NCBI RefSeq assembly: GCF_000425125.1
Contig: NZ_KE384308.1
Location: forward strand, 434,692 to 498,691
From: Paenibacillus taiwanensis DSM 18679
Lineage (GTDB): Bacteria > Bacillota > Bacilli > Paenibacillales > Paenibacillaceae
Reading direction: 5' to 3'
DNA length: 64,000 bases
Shown: one piece after another, positions 1-7,989 of the stretch
Numbering within the stretch: the stretch's first letter is position 1
Layout: each line of letters begins with the position of its first letter
Notes under the pieces: generated by a model
Told to the model about the DNA's origin: nothing
Databases searched by the model: none
What the model saw: the letters and a program-made list of their open reading frames with translations, nothing else
Program-made: the position numbers and the translations under genes

Positions 1-128
1 TCCCATGTAACAGCGTAAGCTCCTTCGTCTGACAGTATCCATTTAACGGACCTATTTTGCAGTGCAATACGATATACAGTATACCTCATTTTGGCTCGCA
101 ATTTAAATGTGCTGCTCTTTGTGTCTCT
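1..128. other. Window edge, no gene seen
   Basis: No reading frame with a ribosome binding site is visible. The region lies downstream of spoVK. Confidence 0.4.
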
Positions 129-1136
129 CTATTCCTTCGTGAGCAAATGAATATACCGATCAAATGGATCAACCGACTGGCTAGGAGCTGGTTCATTCTT
201 TTCAAAGTAATGAAAATCTTCGTTCGTCAAATTTATCAAATTGGATTTATTTATTTTGCTTGAGGACCACTTTCTAGTTAGTCTTACAGCATGGTTTCGT
301 ATTGCTTTTTCTAACATATTTCTAATAAATCGAGCGTTACTGAAATTTTGCTTTATCTCTTTTTCTTTCACAATGTACTCTTTAATCTTATCAATGGCTG
401 ACGGTTGGATAACATACTCCTTTTCAAACGCCATTTTGAGTAAAATCTTGATTAGTTCGTCGATCGAATAGTCAGGAAAATCTACATGCATCGCAAAACG
501 AGAAGGCAGTCCAGTATTTAATTCCAATAAGTCATTCATTTCCCGTGGATATCCCGCAATAATCAAAATAAAGTCATTTCGCCGGTCTTCCATTAGTTTC
601 ACCAAACAGTCGATCGCTTCTTTTCCAAAATCTTTTTCCCCACCACGCGCCAAACTATAAGCTTCATCTACAAACAGTACGCCGCCCATTGCCTTTTTAA
701 CCACTTCTCTCGTCTTCTGAGCCGTATGACCAATGTATTCCCCAACCAGATCAGCACGATCCACTTCAAGCAGATGACCTTTAGAAATGACTCCGAGTTG
801 GTGGAACATCTTTGCTACAATTCTAGCCACTGTCGTTTTCCCTGTGCCCGGATTACCTGAGAAGATCATATGATACACTTGCGAATTTGCCTGCAACCCC
901 TCGGCTTGCCGAATTTTTTGAACACGCAGCATCGCGTATATTTCAAATACAATTTGTTTTACTTCATCAAGACCAATCATCTCGTCAAGCTCATTAAACG
1001 CTTCGGGAAACTCTTCAGCAATGGAGGTGGTCATCGATTCCTTTGGCTCAGGCGGTTGTATCGATTCCGAATAGTTATTAAAGACGATACTAATTTTTCG
1101 ATCTTGAGTAGTAATAGAGCGATTATCACTTGTCAC
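129..1136 (-). CDS. spoVK: SpoVK-like AAA+ ATPase (stage V sporulation protein K)
   Basis: An AAA+ ATPase of the SpoVK/CbbX family, 335 residues; B. subtilis SpoVK is of similar size. The Walker A motif GNPGTGKT lies at about residues 94-101 and the Walker B motif LFVDEA at about 154-159. The text between and after them (GEYIGHTAQKT, IIAGYP, GLPSRF) is typical of this family. In Bacillus the protein is needed for spore maturation, where it acts in the mother cell. The start is GTG, chosen because AAGGAG lies nine bases upstream. It is the last gene of the minus-strand block that includes hfq and miaA; in Bacillus spoVK also lies near hfq. The first 60 residues are polar and poorly conserved. 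Family assignment is firm; the sporulation role is inferred from the family. Confidence 0.9.
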   Translation of the reverse strand: MTSDNRSITTQDRKISIVFNNYSESIQPPEPKESMTTSIAEEFPEAFNELDEMIGLDEVKQIVFEIYAMLRVQKIRQAEGLQANSQVYHMIFSGNPGTGKTTVARIVAKMFHQLGVISKGHLLEVDRADLVGEYIGHTAQKTREVVKKAMGGVLFVDEAYSLARGGEKDFGKEAIDCLVKLMEDRRNDFILIIAGYPREMNDLLELNTGLPSRFAMHVDFPDYSIDELIKILLKMAFEKEYVIQPSAIDKIKEYIVKEKEIKQNFSNARFIRNMLEKAIRNHAVRLTRKWSSSKINKSNLINLTNEDFHYFEKNEPAPSQSVDPFDRYIHLLTKE

Positions 1137-1295
1137 TTAAAATCACTCCTTCATTTAAAGCTATACCCTCTGAATCACTTCACCTATATTACAATTGATC
1201 CTCCCGACGTGTCGCCCTATGACATTCGTTATTTAGCAAACTAATTCATGCCGCTTATCCAACATATTCTATTGATAGCAAGGATATTAGCAGAT

Positions 1296-1955
1296 TTAGA
1301 GCCACAGCTCGTCCCATTTCCATTTCGTATAAGCAAGTGTCTCTCGGCCAAAATGGTAAACGGTTGACAGAACCTTACTTGCTACTGTTTCGACATGCAA
1401 CTGCTCGTACCCCAGCTTTGCCGCTATTTCATACGCCCTATTACCGTGAAAATTATGTGTGACAATCGTAACCGATGACCACTGATGCTCACGAACAATA
1501 GGCTGTGCGAATTGTAAATTTTCCAGTGTGCTTGTAGATGAGTTTTCCAGCCATATAACTGACTCTGGAATGCCATGTGCAATTAAATAACGTTTGCTGC
1601 CCTCCGCTTCTGTATAAGTGGCCGTAGGCGTATCTTTGCCGCCTGTGACGATAACTTGCTTGAAGCGACCTTCATTGTAGAGCTTCACCATCAGATCAAG
1701 GCGCTCCTTTAATCCAGGGCTTGGCTCATCCCCCCACAAAGACGCCCCTAGCACAATGCCAACATCACTTGTTGCAAGCGGAGTTCCATCGCTTGTGCCT
1801 GTTATTTTCCACAGGACGTAACCTGTCCATAACAACCCTAACAGAAGCAATGCGCCGATCAACAACACTATTCTACGGATTAGCCCCGCTCGTTTCGGTT
1901 TATTTTGCCGTGTGCTGCGCGGAGGCGTTGCTGCATGATCCAACATTTCTGTCAT
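1296..1955 (-). CDS. YdcF/SanA-family (DUF218) membrane protein
   Basis: A DUF218 protein (ElyC/SanA/YdcF group), 219 residues. A basic N-terminal tail is followed by one membrane helix (about residues 28-50, RRIVLLIGALLLLGLLWTGY). The outer domain starts DVGIVLGASLWGD and carries the family hallmarks VIVTGGKD, EAEGSKRYL, ENSSTSTLENL and THNFHGNRA. Members in other bacteria are linked to envelope polysaccharide or vancomycin resistance, but the biochemical activity is not settled. An ATG 14 codons further upstream is possible. I prefer this start because AAGGGGG lies just before it and because the longer form would begin inside a strong hairpin (1980-2011). Confidence 0.85.
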   Translation of the reverse strand: MTEMLDHAATPPRSTRQNKPKRAGLIRRIVLLIGALLLLGLLWTGYVLWKITGTSDGTPLATSDVGIVLGASLWGDEPSPGLKERLDLMVKLYNEGRFKQVIVTGGKDTPTATYTEAEGSKRYLIAHGIPESVIWLENSSTSTLENLQFAQPIVREHQWSSVTIVTHNFHGNRAYEIAAKLGYEQLHVETVASKVLSTVYHFGRETLAYTKWKWDELWL

Positions 1956-1979
1956 ATTATGGTCCCCCTTTAGGTAAAA

Positions 1980-2011
1980 AGAAAGCACGCAATTCAATTA
2001 TTGCATGCTTC
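1980..2011 (-). terminator. Rho-independent terminator after the PPIase gene
   Basis: A 13-base inverted repeat (1980-1992 with 1999-2011) closes a six-base loop. On the minus strand it is followed by a run of Ts at 1974-1979. It lies about 40 bases after the isomerase stop and only 24 bases before the YdcF-family start, so that gene may depend on readthrough. Confidence 0.75.
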
Positions 2012-2052
2012 CTTTTGGTCAATTGATGTAATTCTATTTAATTCTATATCCT

Positions 2053-2763
2053 TTAAGACTTATGAATCGTAACCGACTCAATCTTTACTTCTTCCTTCGG
2101 CTTGCTTATTTCTGTCGTATCGGGATTCTCCACCACAGGTGTTTTGGCAATTGCCGTCACAACGTCCATCCCGCTCTTCACTTTACCAAAAATCGGATAT
2201 ACAGGATTCATGTTTAAGCTCCCTGCATCATCACCCGTGCAAATAAAGAACTGACTGCCAGCACTATTGGGCTGACTAGACTTTGCCATCGCTACCACTC
2301 CAGGCTCATAGGAGCGCTTGCTATCCAGTTCATCTGGAATCGTATAACCTGGCCCGCCCATACCAGTGCCGAGTGGATCCCCAGTTTGCACCATAAACGT
2401 CTCCATAATCCGGTGGAACGTAATACCGTCATAGTAGTGTTCGTTTGCTAGGAACACAAAGTTGTTTACGGTCTGCGGTGCTTCTTTGGCAAACAGCTCG
2501 ATTTCAAACGTGCCTTTTGTTGTTTTTACTTCGGCCACATAGCTGGCGTTTGGATCAATCGTCATTTTGGGCATTTCAGCCCATGACTTCGCTTTGTTCT
2601 CGACAGGAGCTGACCCACTTGCCGTGTTGCTTTCCGTTGGTGCAGCAGGTGTATTTTTTTGCCCACAGCCAATCACACTGATTAATAACATACTTAATAT
2701 CAGTACACTTCCTGTTTTTATTACTGTCTGACGTAACAACGGGTGTGGACGATTTGATTTCAA
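2053..2763 (-). CDS. Cyclophilin-type peptidyl-prolyl cis-trans isomerase, lipoprotein
   Basis: A 236-residue secreted lipoprotein. Residues 1-33 form a signal peptide ending in the lipobox VIGC, so Cys-33 should be lipid-anchored on the outer face of the membrane. After a Thr/Ser/Ala-rich linker the cyclophilin domain runs from about residue 75 to the end, with the hallmarks FHRIMETFMVQTGDP, GPGYTIPDE and NSAGSQFFI. Cyclophilins catalyse cis-trans isomerisation of X-Pro bonds and help exported proteins fold. The start is TTG with TAAGGAG about ten bases upstream. The gene is downstream of and co-directional with the penicillin-binding protein, about 40 bases away, so the two may be co-transcribed. 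Confidence 0.93.
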   Translation of the reverse strand: MKSNRPHPLLRQTVIKTGSVLILSMLLISVIGCGQKNTPAAPTESNTASGSAPVENKAKSWAEMPKMTIDPNASYVAEVKTTKGTFEIELFAKEAPQTVNNFVFLANEHYYDGITFHRIMETFMVQTGDPLGTGMGGPGYTIPDELDSKRSYEPGVVAMAKSSQPNSAGSQFFICTGDDAGSLNMNPVYPIFGKVKSGMDVVTAIAKTPVVENPDTTEISKPKEEVKIESVTIHKS

Positions 2764-2802
2764 CGTTTATTCGCTCCTTATGAAACGGATCAAGTGTTTG
2801 AT

Positions 2803-5544
2803 TTAAGCTGCTGGCGGGAAGGCAGCGGAATCCGCACCTTGCCCACCTCGCTCTTTATTTTTGTCAAGCTTGCCGTTTGAATTATCATGTTTGCCTGTAT
2901 TACTGGAAATGGTTCCACCCGTCTCGTTGCTTGATCCATTACCCGACTGGCCGGAGGTAGAATTGTCAGTCCCATTGTCTGGTTCTACGGTGCCACCCGT
3001 GTCTGGCGGGATAATACCTCCGTCTCCATTTCCATTGTTGCTGCCATTTCCTTCACTACCGTTGCCGTTATTACCGCCACCATTATTGCCATTTCCATTA
3101 TTCCCATTGTTACCGTTCGGATTATCTATCTCTCCTCCACCAGGCACATTAGGGTCCACAGGATCGATCACTGGCGGATCAACAGGTTTTGTCGGTGGTT
3201 CGACATTCTCGGCTTCAATCTTGATCACCGCTTCATTGGACTTGGCAGACTCTTCTGGTTTATCCTCACTCGTAGCTGTCACATAGTACGTGTACGTTTC
3301 TCCCGCAAATACACCGATGTCCTCGGCTTCGTTCGCTTGAATGCCAGCTAATATTTTCGTAAATTGCGGATCAGCACTTGCTTTACGGTACAAGTTGTAC
3401 TTTACATTTTTTCCTTCAACGGCTTTCCAAGTTAACGAGATCGACTTGGTGTTCTCTGAATAGGAACCCTGCAAGCCCGATACTGTCGCTGGCGGTTTCG
3501 GTTTCTCTTCTTCTTTAACGTCCTCTGGCTTGTTGAACGTTTGACTGTCAACACCTTTTAGCGCTTGAGTCATTACTTTACTGAATAGTGCGGCAGGCTG
3601 ACCGCTGCTGCCGACAAGAACATGATCTCGGTCTGTCTTGTCGTATCCCATCCATACAGACCCTGTCCACTCCGGCGTGTAGCCTACAAACCACAAATCA
3701 CGATTACCTGGGCCATCATAACCAGGTACAGAGTGTTGTGTAGAACCTGTTTTCCCTGCAACAGGACGATCCATCTTGGCCGCTTTACCTGTTCCACTGT
3801 TAACTACTTCTTGCATCATTTGAGTCATATAATAAGCCGTCTTCTCTGACATTACTCGCTCAGGCTTAGGCACAGTGTAAGTATACACATCCGTATTTTT
3901 ACGATCTTTAATTTGCTTGATCGTATAGGCAGGGAAATAGTTACCTCCGTTGGCAAATGCATTGTAGGCCTCCGCCATCTCGATAGGTGTTGTGCCTCTT
4001 GTCATACCGCCAAGCGCAATAGAAAGGTTGTAATCACCCTTGTCCAACTCAATTCCTAGCTTCTCTGCAAACTGAGTCCCGTTCTTTATCCCAATTTCAT
4101 TTAGGAGCCACACTGCTGGCAAGTTAGTGGAACGTTTAAAAGCCTCAGTCATTTCAATCGGTCCCACGTACTTGTTACGTCCCAGATCGGTCGGGCAATA
4201 GTTACCAAAACACTGCTTGTCATCCCGCAGTGTTGACCAAGGGAACCACTGTCCTGTTTCTATTGCTGGCCCAAATGATACGATTGGTTTAAAGGCAGAC
4301 CCTGGTTGGCGTTTTACATTTGCACGGTTCCACCCTTTTTTTACGTAATCACGTCCGCCTACCATCGCCATCAGCGCTCCACTCCGATGGTCAGATATGA
4401 CCATCGAACCTTGTGATTTGATGTCATCCTTACTTTTCTCAAAGTTGTCATCATCACTAAATTCTTTAAACACAGCACGTTGGGCATCTCCATCCATCGT
4501 CGTATAGATGCTGAACCCGCCACGCAGCAATTCATCCTCTGTTAACCCCGTACGTTCCTCCGCTTCCTGCACCATATAATCTACAAAGGCCATATATGCG
4601 GCATCGCCCTTTTCAGTCTGATCATTCACGCCATTAGACTTAGGTGGCACATAATCAACTGCCGCTGCCTCTTCCATTTCTGACAGTGAGATGTATTTCT
4701 CCTCATACATGAGTGTTAAGACCACTTTACGACGTTCCTTGGAAAGATCCGGATTTGAGATCGGATTGTATCGGGACGGCGCCTTCGGCATTGCCGCCAA
4801 TGTCGCCATTTGCCAAACTTTTAACTTGCTCAAATCACTTTCGCCAAAGTAACGAATAGAGGCAGCCTTCACACCATAGGCACCTTGACCAAAGAAAATA
4901 CGATTCAAATACATCGTAATAATTTCGTCTTTTGTATAGTGATTCTCCAAAGCTAATGCGATCGACACTTCCGTTGCTTTACGGAAAAATGTCTTGTCAC
5001 TCGTCAAAAACATGTTTTTGGCTAACTGCTGCGTAATGGTGCTGCCGCCTTCCTTCAGGCTGCCGTGCATAACGTCTTTTACCATTGCACGCCCAATTGA
5101 CCACAGGTCTACTCCTTGATGCTCTTTGAAACGGCGATCTTCCGTTGCAATAAACGCATTTTCCAACATATCAGGAATTTCTCCTGCTTCCACCACTTCA
5201 CGATTGCTAGCCCCATGCCCCAGCTTCGCAATCTCATTTCCTTTGCGGTCAAACACAGTAGAGGCTTCCGCCATTTGGAACATATCTGCTTCTTTATATT
5301 CTTTCATGAGTCGCTCGCCATTTAGCAAAATAAACAAATAGCCGCCTACCGCACAAAAGATTGCAAATGCGGTCGTAAAAAACATAAGCCACCAAGTCTT
5401 CTTCCATGACCACTTCTTCTTCGGCTTGGACATGTTGCCGCTCCCATTACCACGTTGACCAGAATGGTTGCTAGTACTTGTATGACCGGTACTGCTAGTT
5501 CGTTGTCCTCGATTGCTGCGAGACAACTTATCATTGTTAGACAT
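2803..5544 (-). CDS. Class A penicillin-binding protein (PBP1A family)
   Basis: A bifunctional peptidoglycan synthase, 913 residues from the chosen start. A polar, Ser/Gly-rich cytoplasmic tail is followed by a membrane helix (about 48-74). Next comes the GT51 glycosyltransferase domain (catalytic Glu in ATEDRRF; KEGGSTITQQLAKN) that polymerises lipid II. The transpeptidase domain follows, with SAFK (active Ser), STN and KTG motifs. After it there is a fibronectin-III-like domain (about residues 690-790) and a Gly/Asn/Pro-rich tail of about 120 residues ending RGGQGADSAAFPPAA. The longer reading frame starting at 5727 is rejected, because AAAAGGGAG sits nine bases before the ATG at 5544 and the extra 61 residues look non-coding. 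Confidence 0.93.
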   Translation of the reverse strand: MSNNDKLSRSNRGQRTSSTGHTSTSNHSGQRGNGSGNMSKPKKKWSWKKTWWLMFFTTAFAIFCAVGGYLFILLNGERLMKEYKEADMFQMAEASTVFDRKGNEIAKLGHGASNREVVEAGEIPDMLENAFIATEDRRFKEHQGVDLWSIGRAMVKDVMHGSLKEGGSTITQQLAKNMFLTSDKTFFRKATEVSIALALENHYTKDEIITMYLNRIFFGQGAYGVKAASIRYFGESDLSKLKVWQMATLAAMPKAPSRYNPISNPDLSKERRKVVLTLMYEEKYISLSEMEEAAAVDYVPPKSNGVNDQTEKGDAAYMAFVDYMVQEAEERTGLTEDELLRGGFSIYTTMDGDAQRAVFKEFSDDDNFEKSKDDIKSQGSMVISDHRSGALMAMVGGRDYVKKGWNRANVKRQPGSAFKPIVSFGPAIETGQWFPWSTLRDDKQCFGNYCPTDLGRNKYVGPIEMTEAFKRSTNLPAVWLLNEIGIKNGTQFAEKLGIELDKGDYNLSIALGGMTRGTTPIEMAEAYNAFANGGNYFPAYTIKQIKDRKNTDVYTYTVPKPERVMSEKTAYYMTQMMQEVVNSGTGKAAKMDRPVAGKTGSTQHSVPGYDGPGNRDLWFVGYTPEWTGSVWMGYDKTDRDHVLVGSSGQPAALFSKVMTQALKGVDSQTFNKPEDVKEEEKPKPPATVSGLQGSYSENTKSISLTWKAVEGKNVKYNLYRKASADPQFTKILAGIQANEAEDIGVFAGETYTYYVTATSEDKPEESAKSNEAVIKIEAENVEPPTKPVDPPVIDPVDPNVPGGGEIDNPNGNNGNNGNGNNGGGNNGNGSEGNGSNNGNGDGGIIPPDTGGTVEPDNGTDNSTSGQSGNGSSNETGGTISSNTGKHDNSNGKLDKNKERGGQGADSAAFPPAA

Positions 5545-5784
5545 TGTTTCCGACTCCCTTTTCCGTGAAGATTTCTCTTTATTGCGCTGCTGGAGAAGAT
5601 GAGTGTTATTACCCTTTTGTAGGCCGTCTAGTAACGGCAGCAAGCTGCACATCGCTCCAACCTTTCTCTTTACGCAAGCTATACGGTTAAGATTCGACGC
5701 ACTCGGCTGGCCGCTGCCCTTCAACATAAGACTAAAACGAAGCCGTCAAGCGGATGGAGCAGACGTACCGCACACTCCAACGAA

Positions 5785-5811
5785 AAGAACAACCCTTGTA
5801 GGGTTGTTCTT
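5785..5811 (-). terminator. Terminator after hfq
   Basis: Perfect 11-base inverted repeat (5785-5795 with 5801-5811) around a short loop, followed on the minus strand by TTCG preceded by a T-rich stem end (TTGTTCTTTT). It lies about 87 bases after the hfq stop and ahead of the PBP gene. T-tail is short. Confidence 0.65.
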
Positions 5812-5897
5812 GACCGTACTATACATGTAGACGTTGCAAAGCCTGAAAAAGTTTCATTTCATTCTCAAGGAGCTGTGCCAGCACCTTAAGCAACGGA

Positions 5898-6137
5898 TTA
5901 AGATTCGTTCTGATGGTCCTGCATCAGGGATACGTTGCGCATCGGCGTGAATGTGGAGATCGCATGCTTAAATACCATTTGCTGGCGTCCGTCACTGTCA
6001 ATAACGATTGTGTAGTTGTCAAATGCGCGAATGATACCGCGAATCTGGAACCCGTTCGTCAAATATACAGTTACCGGAATGCTCTCCTTGCGTAGCTGGT
6101 TCAAGAACGTATCTTGGATATTAATGGATTTATTCAT
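5898..6137 (-). CDS. hfq: RNA chaperone Hfq
   Basis: A 79-residue Sm-like RNA chaperone; the hexamer binds U-rich and A-rich RNA and helps small RNAs pair with mRNAs. The Sm1 region ([22 protein letters not shown]) and the Sm2 motif FKHAIST (KHA/KHAIST replaces the usual YKHAIST) are both present. The C-terminal tail is short, as in other Firmicutes. The chosen ATG has GGGGG eight bases upstream and gives the usual family length. A start 15 codons further upstream would add residues unlike any Hfq. The gene follows miaA by 49 bases, the classical miaA-hfq order. Confidence 0.97.
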   Translation of the reverse strand: MNKSINIQDTFLNQLRKESIPVTVYLTNGFQIRGIIRAFDNYTIVIDSDGRQQMVFKHAISTFTPMRNVSLMQDHQNES

Positions 6138-6186
6138 CGTCCGTACCCCCATAATCTTGATATAGTGTTGAAATATATTCAACCTC

Positions 6187-7140
6187 TTAGCGAAACTTTC
6201 CTGCTACGATGCCACAAATTTGTGAGAAATGTTCATCATATCGTGTACTGTCCGTCACGTCGATCCAATGAATGTCCTTCATACGACGGAACCATGACAG
6301 TTGACGCTTAGCGAACCGACGGGTATCGCGCTTAAGCAGTGTGACAGCGGCCTCATAGGACGTCTCTCCTGCTAAATACGCAGCTATTTCTTTATAACCG
6401 AGACCTTGCATCGAAACAAGTGATCGGGAATACCCTCGCTGCAGTAATTGCTCAACTTCTTGTACAAGCCCTTCTTCAAGCATCTCATCAATTCGGGCCT
6501 CTATTCGTTTATATAGCAATTGCCTGTCCATTGTCAAACCAATAAAACATAAATCATATTGCGGTTGACGCTGTTGGACTTCCAACTGTTCTGACATTTT
6601 CTGTCCAGTTAAACGAAATATTTCTAAAGCGCGAATGACTCTCCGTACATCATTCGGGTGCAGTCTTTCAGCCGATTCGGGGTCTACACGCCGCAACTGT
6701 TCATGCAGAATCTCGTTCCCCTGCTCCTCTGCTAGCTGGGCCATTTCTAGTCGGAATGGCTCGTCAGATCCTTGTTCGCTGAACTCAAATCCGTAACACA
6801 GCGACTCCACATAAAGACCTGTCCCACCAACAATAAATGGAAGCTTATAGCGGCCAGCTATATCGGGAATCAGCTCACGACAACGATCCTGAAATTCAGC
6901 AACCGAAAATGGCTCATCAGGCTCATGAATATCCATCATATAATGTGGAATCCCATCCCGCTCAGCTAAAGGTAACTTAGCTGTCCCGATGTCCATATGC
7001 CGATACACCTGCATGCTATCTCCCGATATGATCTCAGCATCCCAATGATGGGCCAATTGCAAACTTAACTTTGTCTTGCCGACCGCCGTAGGACCGACTA
7101 AAACAAGCAGTCGATGTCTAGGACTATTCGTTGCCGACAA
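6187..7140 (-). CDS. miaA: tRNA dimethylallyltransferase MiaA
   Basis: Transfers a dimethylallyl group to N6 of A37 in tRNAs that read codons starting with U. The P-loop GPTAVGKT is near the N-terminus, followed by the conserved DSMQVYR and DIGTAKP-like (DIGTAKLP) motifs, IVGGTGLY, and the C-terminal QGLGYKE and [14 protein letters not shown] stretches. Length 317 residues, normal for the family. Two TTG codons two codons apart could start translation; the one at 7140 is preferred because GGAG lies nine bases before it, whereas it is only three bases from the TTG at 7146. The start overlaps the end of the upstream methyltransferase gene by 17 bases, so the two are probably translationally coupled. 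Confidence 0.95.
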   Translation of the reverse strand: MSATNSPRHRLLVLVGPTAVGKTKLSLQLAHHWDAEIISGDSMQVYRHMDIGTAKLPLAERDGIPHYMMDIHEPDEPFSVAEFQDRCRELIPDIAGRYKLPFIVGGTGLYVESLCYGFEFSEQGSDEPFRLEMAQLAEEQGNEILHEQLRRVDPESAERLHPNDVRRVIRALEIFRLTGQKMSEQLEVQQRQPQYDLCFIGLTMDRQLLYKRIEARIDEMLEEGLVQEVEQLLQRGYSRSLVSMQGLGYKEIAAYLAGETSYEAAVTLLKRDTRRFAKRQLSWFRRMKDIHWIDVTDSTRYDEHFSQICGIVAGKFR

Positions 7141-7909
7141 TGTCAATCACTCCATATGCTAATTTAGAACCTGTACGCTCGACGCGGGAAAACCCCAGTC
7201 GAGTAAATTCCTCACTGCCGCGCAGCTCTTTCATAACTACTGTCTTGCGTGCTACACGTATCGCCTCCTGCACCGCCTCTGCTGCTAGCGGTTCGTGATT
7301 CGCCAAATGACGCAGCGGATCAATAGCAGCTGATTCATGTACAGGCAGACGAAACATCGGATCAAAATAAATCGTATCCACCGATCGATCAGGCAAACGT
7401 AATAACATGTCCAAATAAGGACTGTGCTCCATGCGGATACGTCTCATCGCACGATTGATCTCCTCAACCTCTGATACGTAGGCACGCAGCCCTTCTCTGA
7501 CGAGTACATACAACGGCAGTTGACTCTCACATGCCGTAACACTGCCTGTGTCGCCAACAGCCATCGAAAAAACGAGGGCATCGCCCCCTAAGCCTGCCGT
7601 ACAGTCCAACACCACATCACCTGGTTTCGTGCGTGCCGCGCGAATCATCGTATCTGACTCCCCATTTAGCAGCCGCTTTGATCGAATAAATGCCATGCTT
7701 GGATGATAGGTTAGATCCGCCTGTCCAATCTGTGTATAACGAATACCGGAGTCCATCATAATTAGAAATTGGTCGTCACCGTAACGTTTCCGCAGTTGGG
7801 GAAACGATTGCTTTCTCCGAGTCGTATACAGGCAACCCAGTTCCTTCGCCAGCGATTGAGCTTGAGCAATAACATGAGGCGAAGTCGAATCACCTGTCGT
7901 AATAATCAT
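7124..7909 (-). CDS. RsmJ-like class I SAM-dependent methyltransferase
   Basis: A 261-residue Rossmann-fold methyltransferase. Motif I is LDCTAGLGGDAL (about residues 100-111) and the motif IV equivalent is IYFDPMFRLP, which resembles the DPMFP signature of RsmJ (DUF548), the 16S rRNA G1516 methyltransferase of Gram-negative bacteria. The N-terminal domain (TTGDSTSPHVIAQAQSLA) differs from RsmJ, so the substrate is uncertain. The ATG is chosen because AGGAGG lies five bases upstream. It sits between mutL (81 bases upstream) and miaA (overlapping), so it is likely part of one operon for DNA repair and RNA modification. rRNA is the most likely target, but this is inference. Confidence 0.8.
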   Translation of the reverse strand: MIITTGDSTSPHVIAQAQSLAKELGCLYTTRRKQSFPQLRKRYGDDQFLIMMDSGIRYTQIGQADLTYHPSMAFIRSKRLLNGESDTMIRAARTKPGDVVLDCTAGLGGDALVFSMAVGDTGSVTACESQLPLYVLVREGLRAYVSEVEEINRAMRRIRMEHSPYLDMLLRLPDRSVDTIYFDPMFRLPVHESAAIDPLRHLANHEPLAAEAVQEAIRVARKTVVMKELRGSEEFTRLGFSRVERTGSKLAYGVIDIVGNE

Positions 7910-7989
7910 AGGTTCCTCCTCATTATAAACGGTACAGAAACGTAAATACAAATGCTCATGTACCCTAAATCATATATGATATGTGTTCC

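Noticed and set aside
3000..3130. Short repeats in the PBP tail region as a CRISPR array
   Set aside because: They are imperfect repeats of Gly/Asn codons inside a reading frame with no regular spacer pattern.
2861..3286. Plus-strand frame of 141 codons opposite the PBP gene tail
   Set aside because: It is the mirror of the low-complexity Gly/Asn/Pro region, has no ribosome binding site, and gives an unnatural Pro/Leu/Ser-rich protein.
5545..5727. N-terminal extension of PBP1A
   Set aside because: A strong ribosome binding site lies directly before 5544; the extension has no family similarity.
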